The translations under genes were made by a program, and so were the position numbers. The notes beneath the pieces are model-generated. The model was not told where the DNA came from and did no database searches. It saw only the letters and a program-made list of their open reading frames with translations. Positions 1 to 11,400 of a stretch of DNA of 64,000 nt are shown here, piece by piece. The DNA comes from Blepharisma stoltei (taxonomy: Eukaryota > Ciliophora > Heterotrichea > Heterotrichida > Blepharismidae), in the NCBI GenBank assembly GCA_914767885.1, contig CAJZBQ010000061.1:310001-374000 (forward strand), in the 5' to 3' direction. Numbering within the stretch: the first letter of the stretch is position 1; every line of letters begins with the position of its first letter.

Positions 1-3000
1 TTTTTTAGCTCAAATGTTATATATGCGCCGAAAGATCCATTGTCTTGTTTTGAAAAAATAACACCTGTATCAGAAATTGGCATAATTCATGCTGAAATTA
101 CAAATTTTGGAGAAAACGTTAGCAATGGTGGTGGAGTATGCAATTTTAATTGAATATAGTCAGAATTTAAAAATATTAAATATTTTTATATATATGATAT
201 ACAATTACTTGAAATAAAATTTATTAAACTAATCTAAATTTTATAAAATAGGTAAATATTTCCTATATGTAAATGCTTATTCTCATTAAATATATAATTT
301 TTACTTCAAGTTAGATGAGTAAACAAAATAAGACTTATTAATAATATTTATTAAACATTATTAATTGAACAGATAAACTCAATATTTAATTTTATAAACT
401 CTAAGACAGGAAAAGGTATACTTGAATAAGGAGGTAGCTGCATATAAGATGATCCAGTAAAATAATAGCCTCTATGTATAGCTGCTATGGGATCAGTCGA
501 ATCATAAGTAGGATAAAATGTATTATCTTTTCCAGTAAGCACTGGAATATTTGACTCCAAATCATTAACTATGTCTTTAATTTGGTGTGGCATTAAATTA
601 AAAACAAAATAATTAGTATAAGCTGAATCACTGTCACATATATACTAAATTCCTGGGGATAGCGCGGAATACGCTATCCCCAGGACCAACCGGGATCGGA
701 TCCACACATGGAACGGGGGTCCCATGCGTGGATCCATTTTTGACATGTGAGATATTTACTTTCACGTGTCAAAAATGGATCCACACATGGAACCCTCGTT
801 CCATGTGGGATCCGATCCCGGTTGGGTCCTGGGGATAGCGTATTCCGCGTTATCCCCAGGAATTTTCTATATCTCCATTTTCGAGCTTGATAACGTCACC
901 AGCTGGCCCAAAAAAAGGCTAAGCCTGTGGCCGTCTGAGACTTTAAAAATTAATTATTTAACTAAGAAGCATGTATAGCCGATAGGGCAAAATGGCATGC
1001 ACAAAGACTGAATCAAATAATACCCTGATGCACATATAAGACAGCTATCAAATTCAGGGCTTGAACAAGTAGAACAAATTGAATCACAAAGTTCACAGCT
1101 CTGAGGACTAGAAACTCATACTGCATTTGTTGAGCATTGACAATGACCATTTACTTTATAAGCATTTGTAATGCAGCTTGTGCATTCTCCATCAAATGTG
1201 GTGCATGAGTAGCATTCTTTATCCCTGCAAAGCACACATGCTAAATCGCTAACACATCCATGTACGCAGCTTGTCAGGCATTGTTTGCAGCTGTCTGGAT
1301 ACTCATTTAATGCACAGTTACTTAAACATTGAAGACTTGAAGGGCAAGAAGCACAGCCAGTGTTGCATGAAGAGGTTGCATAGTCATCTGTCTGATAAGT
1401 ATAAGAGTTATATATCATTACTCTAGCTATAAACCCATAGTGTCCTGATGCTACATGATTTTCATCATTTCCTATATAAAGAGTCCCTGAAATGGTATCT
1501 TTAAAATAAATTAAAGCAGAAGTGGTAATATAATTAATCAAGGTTGCGTTTATATAGAGGTTTAAAGTAGTTTTGCCGTCAGTTTGAACTTGTCCTGTAA
1601 AGCTTAAAAAATTCCAATTATTAATAATACTTGAGGAGGCTGATAAAGTAGTTAATGACGAGTCTGAAAAATATATAGAAAGCTGAGGGTATCCTGATGA
1701 GTCTATAATTACTTTTAAAATTTCTGATGAAGTATATTTAGTCATAAGAATCCCAGCTCCCAATGGCTTAGCCCATATAGAAATTGAGAAAGATGGTGAT
1801 ATCATGACTGTAGAATGGATATAGTCGTTTAGGTGAAAATAATAGCCTCGCTTATAAGAAGGAATCGGGTCATTTGTATCAGATCAATTAGGATAAACAT
1901 TTGCGCTCACAGAGCCTATGCTAAAACTAGAAACAGTGTCAAGATGGACCTGATCTGTTAAATCAAGACTGATAGCTAAATTTGTTGAAAAATCGCAAGC
2001 ATTTGTACCTGAGTTTGCAGTATACCCAGTTGGGCACTCACTTAAGCATTGTCCAGTTAAAGAAAAGAAATAAAATCCAGAAAAGCATGAGGTGCATTTT
2101 TGATAGGTTATATAGCATGAGCACGGCTATAGACTGACCTTGACTCACTTCCCCTCCTTAACCCCCTAACAGTTCAATATGACTCGTCAAAATAGTGTTG
2201 AACTTGCCATTTTCTTTTTCCTGTTTTATTTAAAAAAAAATCGGGTGGTGTTAATGAAAAGGGGAGTTAAGGTCCAGCCATAACTGTACGCGAGGTATAT
2301 CAGTGCAATCTGAACATCCACTTGAGCATGCCAAGCATGAGAATCCATCTGATGAAACTATATATCCAGAATTGCAGACACATGCATTAGGAGCTCCACT
2401 TGCATTAGTTACACATTGAGTGCATTTGCCTGAGCCAAATCCTGTGCAAATCGAGCATAAAACATCATCACAAAGATTACATGTTCCTGATCTGACGCAT
2501 CCTTTGCTGCAGGAATTGCAAGATAAGTAAGAAGATCCATCATAATAATTTGACAAATCACAATTTCATAAGCAAGTGTCACAAAATGTAATCATATAAC
2601 TGTAAAAATTATTAATAGGCACATTCCACAGCTGAAAATTATTAATAAACCCAACAAAGCCAGAAGAGCTGCTTTTCCCAATCATTAAGTTTGTTGAAGT
2701 GACGTCTCTATAAATATAATTTGAAATACTTAAGCTTTGATCCATTGAGCTAAAATAGAAGTCTGTTATAGTTGTGGCATCAGAGGTGTATTCAAAAGTT
2801 ATTGACAAATAGCTTCAGCCCCCTGAAGCCAATGTAGATGGTGCTGATAAAGCTTGAGTTGATAATGCTTGCGTAGGGTCTTCCATATATTAACAGGTAG
2901 ACATAGCCTTATTGACTCAGTCATCAAGGGCCCTGAAGAGTTTGTCTTCTTGTGACGCCGACACCTTTGTGTGGCCGAATCAGATGATGACTGGTAGAAT

Positions 3001-6000
3001 GCTCTGACACCCTTTCTGCTTATCTAGATCCTCTTATGCCAGGGAAGAATAAGCGTGCAAGTTGTTTTTGTTAGGGCTCCAGTGCCAAGTAGGTGGATTA
3101 TGGGTTTCTGCAGTCTGAATCAGGTACTTTAGAGGTGTAGCTTGGTTTGGAAATAGCCCAGAGTCTAATGGGTGATGAATGCATCCCCTCAGCATGTACA
3201 AGAAAAAGACTCAGCATTCATAGCCCAGGCTGCAACCCTAATATCGCAGTGAGATCTATCTTCGGGTTCCAGAGGACATTGAAAGTTATTTCTTTGCAAC
3301 CATAAGACCGAGCCTAAACCTCTCTTATAATATACATAATTTCAAGTCAGACTGAATTCTCAGCCAGTTTTTCCAAATTCTTTGTAGCCATGAGGTTAAG
3401 AAAATTGTGTCAAGAGGTCGATTCGCTTACTCCCCTCCGTGAACGAGCTAACAAAATTTTGTTCGCTCACAGAGGGGTTAATTGCTTTTTTTAAAAATTT
3501 TTATATAGTAAAATTTTTTTCGAAATTTAAAAAAATCCAAATTCGCAAAAATTGAAAAATAAGTATGTACTTAATTTGTAAAGTTTATATTTTAAAAAGC
3601 AATTTGTTTAAAATTAAACAGAATTAGCTAGAGGTTTCCTAATAATAATTATCGCTTATAAATCAAAATTTTATTTCATGAAGAATTTTTTATTAAAAAA
3701 ATTTTTGTTTCACTCACAGAGGGGGGAGTTAGGTTACCATTTTATGTACATAGGGTCTTCCATAACAGCTGTTATACTTCCAGTTGAAGATAAAATAAGC
3801 CTTGCTTCTTTTTCTAGTATATCACCATCAGTTATTACATATATTCATAGCCCAATAGAAAAACTATGAGAAAGATAAACAGATATTGAGGATAATAAGT
3901 AGGTGGCCCCATTAAAATATAGACCTCTATCATATGCAGGAATAGGATCGACAGATTCAGGATTTGCAAAGGGCTGGTATGTGCTTGATGACGTTCCAGT
4001 GGTAAAAATTCCATAAGAACCTTGGAAATCAGTATTCAGAGACTGATCAATCACTGGAGTTGAGACTAAAGTACAGGAAGCCCCATAGCCATATGGGCAG
4101 TCATTCAAACATATGCTCCCTACCAATTGTTTCCCTGAAATGCAAGTACTACACTCAAAATAAGTCGTTTGTGTGCATACAGAACAAAGTGCATCACATA
4201 AATCACAATTAGCTGTATTAGAGTTTCAAATAGCGCTTGTCATGCATTGGCAGCCTCCTGTTCCATCAGCTTCTGCATTAGTGATGCAGCTTGAGCAAGA
4301 CCCAGAAAAAGAGGTGCACTCATAGCACTGCTCTGTTTTACATAATCTACAAGTGTTGCTATGTCTGCATCCCTTTGTACAAGTTCCCATACAATCTACA
4401 CAGGCTGAACCATCGTAATATTGTGATAAAGGGCAGGTATCTGGACAATTATAATCACTAGGGCAACTCAAGCATGGAGAGGTACAACTTGATGTCGAAT
4501 AGTCACTAAGTTTCAAAGTTTCTGAATTATAAATATTTATATCATATAAAAAACCTGTGAAACCACTGTTTAAACTTGATTTTGTTCCAATATATAGTCA
4601 GTTATATTAAACTGGCCCATAAGGGCATTTTTGGCCCAGCCTGAGCTTGCTTTGAAAGGTTCTGTTTTTTCCTTAATAACCAATTTAGTGCAATTGACTA
4701 TAAAGAGTTCCTAAACTGAGATCCTGAAAATAAACTTGGCTTACTGATGAGCCTGTATCTATTGGTATCGAATTAAAATATGAGCTTATTGTTGTTACAT
4801 AGCCTGTATCGATTATTCCTGTAAATGCAATAAAGTTTCAGCCATTCAATACACTTGATGATAAAGCTACAGATAGTGCTGAGGAGTCGCTTAAAGTAAT
4901 TGAAAGTTGAGGGTACTCAGAACTTAAAATTTCAAAGCAAAATATTTCGCCCCCAGAAACAGTTTTAGAGACTATTGTGCCTGCAGAAGTTGGATAAATT
5001 CAAACAGAAATAGAAAAATATGGTCCAATCACTGTGTTGGTTGTGAGATAAGTAGTGCCAGTAAAATAGTATCCTCTTAAATAGGCTGGGTATGGATCGT
5101 TAGTATCATAATTCGGATAAGTGTTTGTATTAGAAGATCCAACTGAAATTCCTGAAATTGAATCAAGCACTATTTTGTCATAAAAAATTATACTTAATCC
5201 AATATTTGAAGAAAAAACACAAGTTTTTGTATATGAGTTTTCGGTGTAACCTGTAGGACAGCTTGAAAGGCAAAAATTGCTATTATAAAAATAAGAGCTA
5301 GAGGTGCAGGAAGTGCATAAATAGTAAGATGAGCCAGTACAATGAGCGCATCCCGCATAACAAGCTGAGCATAAAGCTTGATTTGCATCAGGCTGGTAAA
5401 ATCCAGAATTACATGAGCATGGAGACCCAGAAGCATTAGAAATACACGAAGTGCAAGCTCCTGACCAAAATGAGGAGCATTGAGCGCATAAAAAATCGTC
5501 ACAAATATAGCAAGAGGTTCCTCTAGTACAGCCAATTGTGCAAGAGCCTAAGCATGGCTGACATACAGATCCATCATAATAGTGAGAATAGTCACACGGC
5601 CATAAAGTTGATAATGAACCTCCTGTCAGTGTATTTATGCTATAAGAAGAAGAAAAATCGCTAATTTCAACTTGTCAAAGTATAAAATAAGCAATAAACC
5701 CGCTAAAATTTGTTGAACCTTTGCCAATATATAATACTCCTCCTGATGGCAATCTGAAAACATAATCTGTAACAGTTACTGCTGTTCCAGCTATATTATT
5801 AAGGTAAGGAATTACTGTAGTCACTTTATTGGAAAACCCGATTGAATAAGAAATGTAGCTTCATACATTTGAAGTTATAGATTGTGAAGCTGAGTAGCTT
5901 GTAGACGTTCCATCCCACTTTTCTAAGTAAAAATTAATTCCGGTAGAACCAATATTAAGTTTATTTGAGCTATGACCTATAATTGTCCCAGAGTTAACTA

Positions 6001-7396
6001 GCACCCATAGGCTCATACTTCAAGTGTTAGAAAGATTTATAGACCCACTTAAATATTGGTTGGAATTGAAATAAAAACCTCTGCATTTTGCAGGGAATGG
6101 ATCAGATGATTCTGGAGAATTCCAATAATTATAGCTTGAAGAACCTGTGGCAGTAGTCAAAGCTGTTCCATAGCTTCCTGCAAATGAGCCTGTAAAATCA
6201 GCAGTCAAAACGGCTGTAGAAACAGCTGTACAACTTCCGAATCCATATGGGCATGCATATAGGCAAATTCCTCCAATTAAAACTTTTCCACTAATACATG
6301 CAGTATTTGTCCAGGTTTGGGTGCAAGTTGCACCAAAATAATCACAGCATCCTGGAACTATTCCTGTAGTGCATGCTGTACACATTGATAAAGAGTATCC
6401 ATAACAAGAACTGCAATCAGGAGAATAACAAATATCACAACTTGAGCCTCTAACGCACCAAGGCCAAGTGGGACATCCCGAGCCACAGTTTTGGCAAGCA
6501 GACCCATCTCAATATTGATTATCAACACAATCAATAGTACTACTCATTGTCCCATAATTTCGATTTGTATCAGATCTTGCCTGAAGTCAATAAATGAACC
6601 CTCTAAAAGAGTTTCCTCCGCTCAAATTCCCAAAAGTCCACGTATACGTTGCTGTACCTGAAAATTTTGCTTCAGTGCTGCTTGAGGTTGTTGTTCCAAC
6701 ATTAGACCCATTTATATAAAAATTTATGGTTGCTTCAGAGCATGAAGATTGATTTAGAATTATTGATGCTTGATGTCATGACGAGATATAGCTTGAAGTG
6801 CTAGCTCCAGATATAGAAATTGAGCCACTGCTTGTATTATAGACAATTGCACTAAACATATAAACACCAGAGGAATCTGTCCATATCCTTATATATGAGC
6901 TCGAGCTCAAAAGGACGTTTAAAATTTCTCCACTGTCTAAAGGCTTAATCCATAAATTTAATGTGAAATACAAAGCAGGAACATGACTTTGATTACTAGT
7001 GATACTTGAAGTCGTAGCGAAATAAAAGCCACGATCGACTGTTGGGAGAGGAGAATTTTGAGTTGCTGAATTATATGAAATTGATCCTGGATTTTCGAAG
7101 TGCTCAGAAGCAGATGTGGAACTTGCAATATATGTGGCAGTCAAATCTTGAATGTTTAAAAATTCTAGTGTGAATAAAATTGCATTGTTACTATTGGGCA
7201 TGCTGCATGAATAGCCAAATCCATAATTTGCATTTGAGCCAAATAGTGAAGGGCATGAATTCACACATACTTTACTATCAGCTAGGTAGTATGAGTTTGA
7301 GCATTTGCATGTAAAATATAAATCGCTACTGTTAGATGGGCAGCAACAGTAGGTCAACAATATTTTGGTGAAAGAAACTAAAGCAAATATCATCAT
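1..7396 (-). CDS. Gene A: giant LamG/Cys-rich membrane protein, 3' end outside window, interrupted by 5 IESs
   Basis: Start is ATG at 7396; the residues MMIFALVSFTKILLTYCC look like a signal peptide. After removing IESs at 139-420, 645-977, 2114-2300, 2888-3764 and 4595-4702, the frame runs open to the window edge (about 1870 codons) with TGA read as Trp. Six LamG-like modules are visible through their signature: PLPTVDRGFYF near 7040, DPFPAKCRGFYF near 6080, DPYPAYLRGYYF near 5070, DPIPAYDRGLYF near 3930, DPIPSYKRGYYF near 1850 and DPIAAIHRGYYF near 470. They alternate with Cys-rich repeats carrying CxxC pairs (for example a WPWC motif and a PGCCD motif near 6370-6480). The last LamG module and the membrane domain, present in paralogs B-F, must lie left of position 1. 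The module order matches gene B almost exactly. The function is inferred to be that of a surface receptor or adhesin; the ligand is unknown. Confidence 0.85.
139..420. other. IES in gene A (282 bp, TA-bounded)
   Basis: An AT-rich stretch with in-frame stops splits the sixth LamG module. Joining at the TA at 137-138 and the TA at 419-420 gives PPYSSTPPPLLTFSPKFV. This aligns without a gap to PPYAGTTSSLLTFSPKFV in gene B (about 13290-13350). No clear terminal inverted repeat is seen. Confidence 0.85.
645..977. mobile_element. IES in gene A carrying a long palindromic (hairpin) MITE
   Basis: It is flanked by TATA repeats (641-644 and 974-977). Removal restores GYICDSDSAYTNYF against GYIINGGNCDRDPNY in gene B. 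The left part is a near-perfect palindrome. An arm beginning ATTCCTGGGGATAGCGCGG (about 649-745) is repeated inverted at about 770-865, GC-rich against its surroundings, and contains inner palindromes of its own. The right third (866-977) is unpaired. Confidence 0.85.
2114..2300. other. IES in gene A (187 bp, TATAT direct repeats)
   Basis: Direct repeats TATAT lie at 2109-2113 and 2296-2300. Excision gives CTDITYQKC, the sequence seen uninterrupted in gene C near 27760. Its ends form an imperfect inverted repeat (GACTCACTTCCCCTCC against GGGGAGTTAAGGTC), and a smaller palindrome sits in the middle (GTTCAATATGAC...GTGTTGAAC). Confidence 0.85.
2888..3764 (-). mobile_element. IES in gene A: retroposon with 14-bp target duplication, itself hit by a MITE
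   Basis: TAGGGTCTTCCATA occurs perfectly at 2874-2887 and 3751-3764. Collapsing the two copies restores the coding run GSITAVMEDPTQALS. The element lies in minus orientation. Its 5' end at about 3750 reads TGTACATAAAATGGTAACC, matching the 5' ends of the other retroposons in the window. The GC-richer body (2900-3420) is interrupted by a CTCCCC-type MITE at 3430-3731. The long target duplication is typical of target-primed retroposition (LINE or SINE). Confidence 0.8.
3430..3731. mobile_element. Family-A MITE nested in the retroposon, TSD TTA
   Basis: Direct repeats TTA lie at 3427-3429 and 3729-3731. The left end CTCCCCTCCGTGAACGAGC is followed at once by its inverse GCTCACAGAGGGG, and the right end is CTCACAGAGGGGGGAG. 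The inner AT-rich core has the motif AACAGAATTAGCTAGAGGTT near 3618, shared with the elements at 23745, 43133 and 55279. Confidence 0.8.
4595..4702. other. IES in gene A (108 bp, TATA-bounded)
   Basis: TATA repeats lie at 4591-4594 and 4699-4702. Removal restores LGTLYIGTKSSLNSGFTGF, the GxLYIG strand conserved in every LamG module of the array. Confidence 0.85.
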
Positions 7397-8424
7397 GTTT
7401 TAATGTATAAATGGAAATTCTCCCTCTAAAATTTTCAATTAATTTGAATCATAATCCATAGCAAGACTTAGAATTGTTAATTTTTAAAGGCCAAAATAAT
7501 CTCCTCTTTTGTTAATCCATTATTAATACTAATGAACAAAATTTTATATTACAATGTGTAAGTTTGATTTGATTTAAGTTAAGAAAAAACTTCACGTTTC
7601 GATTTTATTCTAAAATAGCTAGGCTTTATTTGACTGGAATAAAATAATCATTGAATCTTTTTAACTGATATAAGCTAAGTTTTATTTGAGGTGTAGTAAT
7701 ATTTTGTGATAAAATGACTTTCATCTTTGATTTTATAATTCTCTTAAACATTTTAAAATTAGAATATTATCTATGCAATTTAATCTATTTTCCCTTTAAT
7801 TGTTTTTCCATTCCTTTGATTAGTGGGTGGAACATTAAGATATTTGCATTTTGTCTCTTGATATTATTAACCTAGATATTCCTGATCGTGGGAAAAAGGA
7901 GTGCCATTTTATAATATTTCGAAGCATTTATGATTGAATTTAAGAAAGATGCTTTAGCTCAAATTTCTAATGAATTATAAAAATTATTTTACTTTGGTGT
8001 GTTTAAGACTACATCGATACCTGAAACATTGCGGATGTTTTGAACTTAAGGTCTGATTTAGATTATTTGATTTCTTCTATGGTAATTAGGCCTTTTGAGA
8101 ACTAGAGAGCTCAAAGGCACCATAAATTTGAAATTTATGCTAATTACCATCTAACCTGAATCAAACAAAATCTCTCATCCTCCCCTCTTTAAATTAAACT
8201 TCCTATAACAATCAACATTTACGTGACCTATTAAATATGCAAAGGTGTGTTCCTAAACTAGAATAATTTGGTTTGGAGCTATATAAAACAAAAGCAACGT
8301 ACTTTATTATTTACATCATCGAATTTAATTCATCTTTAATATTTAACTAAATTTCTTTAGCAATAAATTATGTATCTTCTTATAATTATGCTGTAATCGA
8401 ATTACTCAATACAGAATAATTCAA
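7397..8424. other. AT-rich intergenic region between gene A start and gene B end
   Basis: No supported gene. One short stem-loop region is visible at about 8081-8151: the outer arms ATGGTAATTAG / CTAATTACCAT enclose inner arms CCTTTTGAG / CTCAAAGG. This could be an intergenic IES or MITE, or a transcript hairpin. The promoter of gene A and the 3' UTR of gene B must lie here, but no motif can be assigned. Confidence 0.5.
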
Positions 8425-11400
8425 TTATTTTTCGATTTTTTTATGGCTATCATTCAAAGGTTGAATACTATTTCTCATAATCCCTGCTTTGGTCAGCTTA
8501 TGATGGATAACACCATACAGAGTTCTTGCAAAAATCGCGATTGAAGAAAAAGATTGAATGATCATAACTCCTATCACAATAGCTACAATGGCGTTTTCAA
8601 ATGTCGAGGTAATTTCTTGCTCTAAATTAAATAAATAAATTGATGTCGAGCTCATAACTAAGCAAATCATAATTTCAGTCAATAAATTGTTTATTTGCAA
8701 AACTGGGTCCTCAAAAGGCCAGAAAAAGATCAGATGCAAAATAGTCATTAAGGAAAGAACAATATTTATGGTGACTTCAGTTTGCGGATATTCCCTCAAA
8801 AATACCAAATTTATTATATAGATGAATCTCCTTATAAAGAACACGAAGTAATACTGTGTTGCAAGGAGGCCTCTATCAACTCTGAACTCATAAAAGAAGG
8901 AACTAAATAACTCTGTGAAGCTCTTTTCTCTTGACTGGATCCGATTTTTATTTTTATAAGAGAACCAGAAATATCCTGGTGGAGTTATAACTAGTAGTAT
9001 ATAAATTGCTAAGCATATAATAAAATTGATAATTTGTGTGAAATTGTTAAACCCAAAAGTAATTAGGCCAATACTAGCTGCAGCTCCTAGTTCAAGGTAG
9101 CACTGGATTCAAAATCTCAGATAAAATCCAAACTGATAAACTTTTACTGTTTTCATAAACTTTTTACCAATTCACCTAAATGAGCATCGTGAAAAAAAGA
9201 AAACTACAGGCAGAGCAGTTAATGATGCAACTATTATTGTAAAATCATTGCCTTGCGTTATTAAAATCAAATCAGTATCAAACCCAAAATCTTGTGCTTG
9301 AGAATATGGAGCATTTCCTTCATTTTTATCAATTATATATATAAAAATATTTGGAAATAAATTGAAGGAATTCAAATTATTCAAAAACGAGCTCATTTTG
9401 GATGACAGTGGAATTCCTGATAAAGTCAAGTAACTCAGAATTTGTAAGCTGTTTATCATACTTCATAAAGAACTAGGGCTTGGATTTACAATTGATAAGG
9501 CAACAGCTCCAGAAATATATCCGATTATAGGGAATAAAATTTGGTACTGATTTGCCTTGTTCCTATTCACTAAATGTGAGGGAAAAAATCACTATCAAAT
9601 TTTTATTCATTATAAAAGGATATAGCAACTTGAACCCCAGCTGCTGCTTTAGAAGTAATTGCCTCAACTGCCGGAGAGTATGGAGCTGGATCATAAGAAT
9701 TAAGTGATATAGAAATATCTGAAGAATTTAAAACGCCGTTTGATATTGATTTTATGTCTGTTAAGTTTGAGAATTCTAAAGTAGTTAATGTGCCTTTAGA
9801 TATTTCTTTAGATATAACTAGAGAAATATAATAGCAAGTGCTATTCATCTCCTCAATTTTAAATGAAGCTTCTCCTTGTTTTTGAATTTTGATAGTAAAG
9901 TCATTTGCAGAGAGACTGTTAGCAAGGATATCTGAAAAAATAAGGTAAAGTGAATTATCTGAAAAAGCAGTCAACTTCGCTGAAAAGGGAACTAATATGC
10001 AGTTTTCAGCCCCATTGTAACCTAAATCACAATAGCATAGATCATTTTTAAGGCTGGCATTTTCTACACAAGAATTGCACTTTGTAGAGGATTCTTACCT
10101 TAACTTATTAGCCATCACGTTTAACGTCTCCTACGGGGTTGCTCTTCCAGGACTACCACCACGCGCTCTCGTCGCTCGGGGCCCACTAGTTGCTGGGACA
10201 GCTAGCTTTGATCTCCAACGCGCACCTCCTGCGCGATGTTCCGGCCTCGACGGCTCATGATTGAGCTACTTTCTCTGTAACGAGGGTTGTCTGCTGGGAA
10301 ATTCCAAAAAATGGAATTTCTGGCCGACTCTCGGCAAAAGAGGAAAACTTGTAGCCCGGGGCGAAACTCCCGGTTTCTCGCTAGAGATTTGCCCGAATGG
10401 CCTAGGGATTACCTGTAGGCGCTGCTGGGCTTCTCCTTTCCAACTCCAAGCCTCCTCTTCCCTCGAGGTAAAATCCTAACCCGAGAACGGACTGGCATCA
10501 GGCTCTGTACACTGCCAGAATTGCTTACCTGATATTGCTGTCCATCTCTAGCTAGGCAAAACCTTGCCGGATATAATTAAATAGGGCTCGAAACTGTCTG
10601 GCCGAGAGGCCAGACCCAAGTTGAGACGCCATATTTAATTATACTTTGTAGAGGATTCACAATAAGTGCAGAAGCTTGGACATGGATACAATTTCCCATC
10701 AGGACCTCTAAATCCGCCTGCTTCCACAGGAATACAAGAATTGCTATTAGAAGTGTCAAGCACATAGTTTATATCACAAATACAAGAACTAGGATTGATA
10801 GCGTTTTCTATACATTTAGAGCAGCCAGTAGATGAATAATCATTGCAAGAATCGCATAATAAATTATCGCAAAGAGAACAAGTAGACCTTCAGTCTCTGC
10901 AGGTTTCTTTGCATTTTACGTTGCACTGATAGCATTTATTATAGGCTGGTCCAGCTCAATATTCATTTATTTTGCAATTCGGAATGCATTTTTGGTCTGT
11001 TGGGCACACACTGCAGCTTTCAGTACAAGAGGTCGTGGAAAGGCTTGACATAGACTTTAGTGAATTAAATATCTGTATACTATAAAGAAAGCCTTGATAA
11101 AAATTATAAGTTGATGATGAACTAAGCTGAGCGCCTATAGACATTATTGTGTGAGGACCTTTATCCTGGAAAATCCCATATATTGAGTTTCCGAGCGCGT
11201 CAGATAATCCATTTATATAACAAGACAGTTTACTGTAACTGTTTTGAGTCAATTCTAATGTAAATACTACATGACTCCATTCGTAATTATTGAGAAGTCT
11301 ATCAGCCATATAAAAAATTTGGAATGAGCTTAAGGTAAATGAAATCGAAATTTTGCTGCCCATCAATGAGATGGAGTAAAGCGTTGAATAACTATCAGAA

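Noticed and set aside
5194-5535. Minus-strand ORF of 113 codons (starts MAVLEEPLAIF)
   Set aside because: It is a shadow frame. The gene A frame in the same segment encodes the Cys-rich repeat CTRGTSCYICDDFLC, which matches paralogs B and C.
10075-10479. Two plus-strand open frames (61 and 72 codons)
   Set aside because: They lie entirely within the GC-rich retroposon IES with 16-bp target duplications, have no repeat-independent support, and are out of frame with the element's own 5' ATG.
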